Shown here piece after piece: positions 32,264 through 36,105 of a stretch of DNA of 36,105 nucleotides. Source of the DNA: Gemmatimonadales bacterium (lineage in GTDB: Bacteria; Gemmatimonadota; Gemmatimonadetes; Longimicrobiales; Gaopeijiaceae); contig REED01000151.1 in NCBI GenBank assembly GCA_007695225.1, forward strand, positions 1-36,105, in the 5' to 3' direction. The position numbers and the translations under genes were made by a program. The notes beneath the pieces were generated by a model that saw nothing but the letters and a program-made list of their open reading frames with translations, did not search any database and was not told the origin of the DNA. How positions within the stretch are numbered: the first letter of the stretch is position 1; each line of letters starts with the position of its first letter.

Positions 32264-33066
32264 ACCGTACCCTCGCCAATGGCCGCCGTCGCGTCCCTCT
32301 CTGCCGTCCGTCCCAGGAGTTCCTCCGCCAAAGCCAGATAACTCTGCGCCCCCGCAGAAAGGACATCATACATGGAGATGGGCTGACCGAACGACGGCGC
32401 CTCCGCCAGGCGAACATTTCGAGGGATGGCGGACTCGAAGACGCTGGTTCCAAAGTACTCACGGGCCTCGTCCGCGACCTGCCGCGAAAGGTTCAGGCGC
32501 CGGTCGAACATGGTTAGAAGGACCCCTTCGATCTCGAGGTCCGGATTGAGACTCCTCTGGACGAGCCGAATCGTGCTCAGGAGCTGGCTCAGCCCCTCCA
32601 GGGCGTAGAATTCACATTGGATCGGGATCAGCACCGAGTCCGCAGCCGTGAGCGTATTGAGCGTGAGAAGCCCCAGGGAGGGGGGACAATCCACCAGAAT
32701 GAAGTCATATTCGCGCCGGACATCGCCCAGCGCCGAACGGAGAAGCCCCTCGCGCCCCTCCCGGGTGACCAGTTCGATTTCCGCGCCTACGAGATCCCGG
32801 TTCGCAGGGATCACGTCGAGGGTTGGGAAATGGACGGCTCGCTGAATGCACGACGCCACCGGCTGCTGTTCGACCAAAATGTCGTACACCGTGGGTGTCC
32901 CTTCGCCCTTCTCGACGCCGAGCCCCGAGGAAGCATTTCCCTGCGGGTCGATGTCGATGATGAGCGTTCGCCGCTCCGCGAGGGCCAGGGAGGCCCCCAG
33001 GTTGATGGCCGTGGTTGTCTTTCCGACCCCGCCCTTCTGGTTGGCGATGGCGATGATTCGAGCCAT
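32260..33066 (-). CDS. parA: Chromosome partitioning ATPase ParA
   Basis: A 268-residue ParA/Soj ATPase. The deviant Walker A is KGGVGKTT at 11-18, the Walker A' region IIDIDPQGNASSGLG near 35-50, Walker B FILVDCPPSLG near 118-130, and FYALEGLSQLL and LTMFDRRLNLSRQVADE follow. It drives segregation by ATP-controlled binding to DNA and to ParB at parS. The ATG at 33066 starts the family; the frame is open up to 33240 but that runs through parS (which reads MFHVEH). It heads the operon parA-parB-M23-bactofilin. Confidence 0.95.
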   Translation of the reverse strand: MARIIAIANQKGGVGKTTTAINLGASLALAERRTLIIDIDPQGNASSGLGVEKGEGTPTVYDILVEQQPVASCIQRAVHFPTLDVIPANRDLVGAEIELVTREGREGLLRSALGDVRREYDFILVDCPPSLGLLTLNTLTAADSVLIPIQCEFYALEGLSQLLSTIRLVQRSLNPDLEIEGVLLTMFDRRLNLSRQVADEAREYFGTSVFESAIPRNVRLAEAPSFGQPISMYDVLSAGAQSYLALAEELLGRTAERDATAAIGEGTV

Positions 33067-33140
33067 GCAGGCATCCGCTTCTGGGGGATGAGAGGTGGAG
33101 TTGGGGGCCCACACCCCCCCGGAGCACTCCCAAGGGAGGG

Positions 33141-33169
33141 AATATAGAGCCCACGAGAGGAGGCACCAA
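33141..33169 (-). promoter_or_regulatory. Candidate parAB promoter next to parS
   Basis: Minus strand: TTGGTG (33169-33164), 17 bases, TATATT (33146-33141). The start point would lie near 33134, a leader of about 68 nt before the parA ATG. A parS site begins nine bases upstream of the -35, so ParB bound there could affect transcription. Confidence 0.6.
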
Positions 33170-33178
33170 GGTTTCCTG

Positions 33179-33194
33179 TGTTCCACGTGGAACA
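33179..33194. promoter_or_regulatory. parS site 1
   Basis: TGTTCCACGTGGAACA, a perfect 16-bp palindrome of the bacterial chromosomal parS type, just upstream of parA. Confidence 0.93.
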
Positions 33195-33856
33195 TCGTCA
33201 GGGGGTTCTGTTCCGGCGACTGAGGCTTAAGGGGCACCACTCTCCACCGCCTGGCGCCCCTGGAAAAGGTGGGGGCTGGGAGCGCAACCGCCGAGCCCGG
33301 GATTCAAGGACCCGCGGCGGCTTCCTCCGGGATCGGCGCGGCTTTGGGCTCCCAGTGGATCGCCGGCAGGAGGAGATCCTGCACTGCGTAGGCGTATGGC
33401 CGCGCCTGGCGCCCCCCAGCCCGTCGCCCTGTGCCCTTCGTGGAACCCGACGGGCGCGAAAAAAAGGGAGAGAGAGAGACCGTCGTGGAAGAGAATGCGG
33501 GCACCCGCATGCAAGTTCGCCCGCCACCTCTCTGGCGCTCCCGGGCAGGGAATGGGGGAGGCGGCCGCGCGGGGCCCCGACTTGTCCGGGCGGGCTACGC
33601 CCTTCCTGATACGACAGGTTGGCGTCGACGGCCCCCGAGGACGAGTGCGGCGAAAGGGAGGCTGCTGGGGCCTCGCCGTTTGTCGCCGGTGGTTCCGGGC
33701 GAAGCCTGCTTCCCCATGGCTCTCAGCGGCGCCACCCTGGCCAGCTTCGCCAGACCCATATTCCCCGTCACCCCCGCCGCGAAGGGTATCCCGCTCGACA
33801 CATCCGAACCCAGCCCCCGAACGCTGCGGCCCAGATGGAGCCCGGGCCAGGCGCCA

Positions 33857-33892
33857 GGCGACGGGTCAGGCGACCGGTCCGGCGACCGGTCT
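33857..33892. repeat. 12-bp tandem repeat, three copies
   Basis: Three consecutive units of the form GGCGAC(C/G)GGTCN lie 30 bases before parS site 2. They create two ACCGGT palindromes. Confidence 0.8.
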
Positions 33893-33922
33893 GGGCCCGC
33901 TCTGGGGCAGGCGACTGGATGG

Positions 33923-33938
33923 TGTTCCACGTGGAACA
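33923..33938. promoter_or_regulatory. parS site 2
   Basis: A second perfect TGTTCCACGTGGAACA, 728 bases from site 1 and 45 bases from the 3' end of the CarH-like gene. Confidence 0.93.
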
Positions 33939-33982
33939 AAGGAGGGGAACACCTTCCCTTTGGAGTATGCCCCCATCAGGCG

Positions 33983-34957
33983 TCAGGGCAGGCCCACTCC
34001 GAGGCCCTGGCGGGCGTGTTCCCGAAGTGCCTGCAGGTCAGGCAGATAGGTCACACCCGGAAGATTCATGGTGGCGGCGTGGAACCCAGCAGCGGGGCCG
34101 CCGATGAGAATCGCCACATCACTGGGCAGTTCTTCCCTGAGACGTTCCAACTCCTCGGGCAGGCCCGGATCTTCAATGGGATGAATGGCGGAGAGCGCCA
34201 CAATCAACCCGCCCTTCCGTCGCGTTGCCTCGGCAATCTCGCTGGCCGGCAGATCGGCCCCCAGGAGGACCACGTCCCATCCCTCCGCGGCGCCCACCAC
34301 GGCGGCCAGTAGTGCCCCATATTCGTGCCGATGCCCCGCAGGCGTTCCCACGATCATCACGGGCCCCCCCGCCGTGCGCCCCAGGGCACCCAGCAGAGAG
34401 TCCAGGAATCGCCGGAGGACGGCGGTGGCCACGTGCTCCGAGGCAGGACCCACTTCCCCGATCTCCCACAGGAGCCCGATGCGATTGAGCAGCGGGACCA
34501 CCAGGTCATCCACGAGTTCGGCCGGATTCAACGCCATGGCCGCTCGACTCAGATAGGCCTCGAGGCTCCGGGTATCCATCTCGTGAACGGCGCTGAGGCA
34601 GGCCTGCAGAAATGCCCCCGGTCCCCCTCCAGGGGCGAAGGACGGTCGGGAGGCGGTCCCATTCCCCGTTGTGACCGTACCCCCTTTGTCCAACTCCTTC
34701 TGCGAAAGCCGACGCAACTCCTCGATGGGCAGCGTGGCGATCTGACCGATGCTGTGGCCCGCTTCAACCACCTCGCTCAGGAGCCTCAATTTGCGGATGT
34801 CCTCTTCCGAATAGAGCCGTTGACCGCCATCGGAACGCCCAGGGTCAACCGCGCCATACCGGCGCTCCCAGGCGCGAAGCACGGACGCATTCAGGCCGGT
34901 CCGGCGAACAACCACCCGGATCGGGTATTGGGGCAAGGTGGGGTCACGGATATCCAT
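33983..34957 (-). CDS. CarH/LitR-like MerR regulator with B12-binding photoreceptor domain
   Basis: A 324-residue regulator. The MerR helix-turn-helix is at about 12-80 (VVVRRTGLNASVLRAWERRY, GGQRLYSEEDIRKLRLL). A helical bundle (about 112-190) carries Trp164, nine residues, then Glu174-His175: the W-x9-EH motif that covers the adenosyl group in CarH. The cobalamin domain (about 198-310) has the lower-ligand region GHRHEYG with His211, the family E-x-H-x-x-G read here as H-x-H-x-x-G, then IVALSA and LIGGPAAG. CarH binds DNA as a tetramer in the dark with adenosylcobalamin and lets go in light. The promoter sits right on the ATG, so the mRNA is probably leaderless. Divergent from the fasciclin gene. 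Confidence 0.85.
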   Translation of the reverse strand: MDIRDPTLPQYPIRVVVRRTGLNASVLRAWERRYGAVDPGRSDGGQRLYSEEDIRKLRLLSEVVEAGHSIGQIATLPIEELRRLSQKELDKGGTVTTGNGTASRPSFAPGGGPGAFLQACLSAVHEMDTRSLEAYLSRAAMALNPAELVDDLVVPLLNRIGLLWEIGEVGPASEHVATAVLRRFLDSLLGALGRTAGGPVMIVGTPAGHRHEYGALLAAVVGAAEGWDVVLLGADLPASEIAEATRRKGGLIVALSAIHPIEDPGLPEELERLREELPSDVAILIGGPAAGFHAATMNLPGVTYLPDLQALREHARQGLGVGLP

Positions 34958-34962
34958 GCATA

Positions 34963-34991
34963 ATCGTAGAGGTTTCCCATGCCCTCGTCAA
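34963..34991 (-). promoter_or_regulatory. Promoter of the CarH-like gene, leaderless
   Basis: Minus strand: TTGACG (34991-34986), 17 bases, TACGAT (34968-34963). The ATG at 34957 begins six bases after the -10, so transcription should start at or within the start codon. Confidence 0.65.
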
Positions 34992-34997
34992 GCTCCC

Positions 34998-35059
34998 GTA
35001 CAACTTTCACCCCGTCCGCCCTTGACAGGCCCTCGACACTCCCTGTACACTCTTTGCAC
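34998..35059. promoter_or_regulatory. Direct repeats around the fasciclin promoter, possible regulator sites
   Basis: GTACAACTTTCAC (34998-35010) and GTACACTCTTTGCAC (35045-35059) are similar direct repeats on either side of the -35 of the fasciclin gene; the second covers its -10. MerR-type proteins bind in this sort of position. Binding by the neighbouring CarH-like protein is an inference. Confidence 0.4.
35022..35051 (+). promoter_or_regulatory. Promoter of the fasciclin gene
   Basis: Perfect -35 TTGACA (35022-35027), 18 bases, TACACT (35046-35051). The leader of about 40 nt carries GAGGAG nine bases before the ATG. Confidence 0.75.
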
Positions 35060-35097
35060 AAGTCGAATCGTTTCATCCTCGTGAGGAGTTCTCATAT

Positions 35098-35601
35098 ATG
35101 TTTGTCAAGATCCGCGGGCTCGCTTCGCTGGCCATCCTCGGTGTTGCTCTTCCGCTCGCCGCTCAGGACCATTCCGCTCACCACGCTCCAGACCTGGTGG
35201 ATGTCGCCGCCGAGGCCGGAGCGTTCACCACCCTTCTTGCCGCAGCAGAGGCAGCAGGCCTTGTCGATACCCTTCGCAGTGAAGGTCCCTTCACGGTCTT
35301 TGCCCCCACGGACGAAGCATTCGCCCAACTGCCCGAAGGCACCGTGGAGTCCCTGTTGGCCGATCCGGAAGCTCTCCGTACCGTACTTCTCTACCACGTG
35401 GTTGCAGGGCGGGTGACCGCTGAGCAGGTCGTGGGTCTCACTGGGGCCGAATCCCTGGAAGGCAGCTCACTGCGAATCTCGGTGCACGGTGAGATGGTCC
35501 ACGTGGACGATGCCCGGGTGGTCACGGCGGATGTGTCCGCCGCCAACGGGGTGATCCACGTGATTGATTCGGTGCTCATCCCGGCGAGCCTCGTCCGATA
35601 G
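35098..35601 (+). CDS. Secreted fasciclin (FAS1) domain protein
   Basis: A 167-residue protein: signal peptide (MFVKIRGLASLAILGVALPL, cleavage likely after LAA), a short His-rich start (QDHSAHH), then one FAS1 domain. The domain shows FTTLLAAAEAAGLVDTL, the H1 block PFTVFAPTDEAFAQLPEG, LLYHVVAGRVTAEQV, and the H2 block GVIHVIDSVLIPAS. Single FAS1 proteins are exported and mediate adhesion or stress-related surface functions. It has a strong promoter and Shine-Dalgarno and is divergent from the CarH-like regulator, which may control it by light. No gene follows on this strand within the window. Confidence 0.92.
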   Translation: MFVKIRGLASLAILGVALPLAAQDHSAHHAPDLVDVAAEAGAFTTLLAAAEAAGLVDTLRSEGPFTVFAPTDEAFAQLPEGTVESLLADPEALRTVLLYHVVAGRVTAEQVVGLTGAESLEGSSLRISVHGEMVHVDDARVVTADVSAANGVIHVIDSVLIPASLVR

Positions 35602-35683
35602 CCCACTGTCTCTCGGACTCTCCTGGCGTCCGATGGGAGGGCATGGCGGGAAGGTTCCTCGACCCGTTGCTGTGACAAAGGCG

Positions 35684-35733
35684 TAGAAGGCCCAACCAGA
35701 AGCGGCAAGGCTGGTGAAGAAGTACAGGGCGCT
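35684..35733 (-). repeat. Degenerate, interrupted copy of the dispersed repeat
   Basis: TAGAAGGCC (35684-35692) and TGAAGAAGTACAGGGC (35715-35730) match the two halves of the 46-bp repeat, separated here by about 22 extra bases. Confidence 0.5.
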
Positions 35734-35786
35734 AGCCCTGGAAGCGCAGGGGCACCAATGACCGACGGAGCTCCCTGCCACCCCAA

Positions 35787-35832
35787 CCCCTAGAAGGCCG
35801 TTGAAGAAGTAGAGGGGCCGCCGGGAAGGGGT
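35787..35832 (-). repeat. 46-bp dispersed repeat, copy 2 (inverted)
   Basis: Reverse complement of the copy at 29085-29130 with three differences. Its inner 26 bases (35798-35823) form a perfect inverted pair with 36080-36105. Confidence 0.92.
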
Positions 35833-36105
35833 CTTGCGCGACCCACGCGCTTTGCGCGTGGGTGCCCGGGTCAAGGCGGGTCGCTGAAAGCGATGCGGTA
35901 GCATCGGTGAAGCGGCCCAACGAAGATCCAGGGCCGCAACCCCCCTTCCCCCTTCGGGTTGGGGCGGCAGGGGCCCGCCTCGGTCGTTGGCCCGCCTCGA
36001 CGTAGCTACTGCTATGTCTTCGACGGGCCGCCTACGTAGCGGGGGGCACCGCCGCGTAGCGGTGGTCCGGCGCTCCCAACGGCGGCCCCTCTACTTCTTC
36101 AACGG
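35798..36105. other. Hairpin-rich noncoding element bounded by inverted repeats
   Basis: Perfect 26-bp inverted repeats (35798-35823, 36080-36105, the latter cut by the window end) enclose 256 bases without a credible ORF. Inside stand, in order: ACCCACGCGC/GCGCGTGGGT (35841-35863, 10-bp stem, TTT loop), TCGCT/AGCGA (35881-35893), CGATGC/GCATCG (35891-35906), a long imperfect hairpin closed by CCAACGA/TCGTTGG (35917-35990) with inner GCCGC/GCGGC and AACCC/GGGTT, GACGTAGC/GCTATGTC (35999-36018), and CACCGC/GCGGTG (36047-36064). This suggests a structured RNA or a non-autonomous mobile repeat. Confidence 0.7.
36080..36105 (+). repeat. Dispersed repeat, copy 3, truncated by the window edge
   Basis: CGGCGGCCCCTCTACTTCTT and the next six bases equal the inner part of copies 1 and 2 (two differences from copy 1, none from copy 2). 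The CCTTCTAG half would lie beyond the window. Confidence 0.9.

Larger units (their letters stand above)
33067..33982. other. 916-base gene-poor region carrying two parS sites
   Basis: No ORF here has a family match or convincing codon use on either strand. It holds the parA promoter, two parS palindromes 728 bases apart, a 12-bp tandem repeat, and a loose stem CCCGTCG/CGACGGG (about 33419-33453) followed by an A7 run. It could be a remnant of a decayed gene; a minus-strand frame ending near 33304 with PYAYAVQDLLLPAIHWEP looks slightly protein-like but is only 68 codons. Confidence 0.6.

Noticed and set aside
33419..33470. Stem CCCGTCG/CGACGGG followed by A7 as a terminator
   Set aside because: For a plus-strand transcript the tract is A, not T; for minus the T-run comes before the stem; the loop is long and no gene ends there.
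33595..33939. ORF starting MFHVEH at parS site 2
   Set aside because: The start is only the translation of the parS palindrome; the rest includes a 12-bp repeat read as PDRSPDRSPDPS and has no domain.
35467..35904. Minus-strand 145-codon frame including YFFNGLL and a hydrophobic stretch
   Set aside because: The YFFNGLL part is the translation of the dispersed 46-bp repeat, the frame runs antisense into the fasciclin gene, and no start signal is seen. A small membrane peptide cannot be fully excluded.
35690..35993. Integron attC sites (GCCCAAC ... GTTGGCC around a bulged hairpin)
   Set aside because: The 3' core fails the GTTRRRY rule, there is no cassette array or integrase, and the fasciclin gene has its own promoter.
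1..36105. tRNA, rRNA, tmRNA, SRP RNA or CRISPR
   Set aside because: No T-arm signatures, rRNA-like stretches, or spaced identical repeats of CRISPR type were seen on reading both strands; small RNAs cannot be ruled out by eye.

Overview
The window is 36 kb of very GC-rich bacterial chromosome (roughly two thirds G+C by eye), densely coded and mostly on the minus strand. It holds no tRNA, rRNA, CRISPR array or transposase gene that I can see. The gene set (long plant/cyanobacterial-type IspH, a PDH complex with its own lipA, chromosomal ParABS with two parS sites, a bactofilin, a CarH-like B12 light sensor, secreted proteins of no familiar family) suggests a free-living aerobic Gram-negative bacterium. 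Gemmatimonadota or a neighbouring phylum is my best guess, from overall character rather than a marker gene.

Region 1 (1-10.05 kb, minus): one seven-gene, tightly coupled operon. From its promoter near 10.04 kb it reads glcD-glcE fusion, glcF, flavin reductase, M20 peptidase, DUF1611-like P-loop protein, COG3375 GNAT protein, and a secreted N-acyl-D-amino-acid-deacylase-like amidohydrolase cut by the left edge. Five of the six junctions overlap by 1-4 bases. The content points to catabolism of D-amino acids or N-acyl amino acids together with 2-hydroxy acid oxidation.

Region 2 (10.1-16.3 kb): a GAF (fRMsr-like) and metallo-beta-lactamase-fold pair; heme A synthase on plus, whose 3' end overlaps the convergent M42 aminopeptidase; FxsA; IspH; and a MarR regulator.

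Region 3 (16.4-24.9 kb): pyruvate dehydrogenase. The minus-strand operon lipA-pdhA-pdhB-pdhC has a strong promoter and a roughly 200-nt leader. The E3 gene (lpd) lies about 2 kb further on, separated by plus-strand lemA and a secreted protein of unknown function, in a stretch rich in short tandem duplications.

Region 4 (25-29.9 kb): a zinc-ribbon/helical membrane protein coupled to a LOG-family nucleosidase; a 741-residue secreted, probably outer-membrane beta-barrel protein; and a NIF3-like protein.

Region 5 (29.9-34.0 kb): parA-parB-M23 peptidase-bactofilin on minus, two perfect parS palindromes and, between nif3 and the bactofilin gene, an AT-rich spot flanked by DnaA-box-like 9-mers. This looks origin-proximal.

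Region 6 (34.0-36.1 kb): a CarH-like MerR/B12 photoreceptor regulator divergent from a secreted fasciclin-domain gene, then a gene-free, hairpin-rich tract bounded by 26-bp perfect inverted repeats. The repeat also occurs 6.7 kb away beside nif3. This tract is the best candidate here for an undescribed element.
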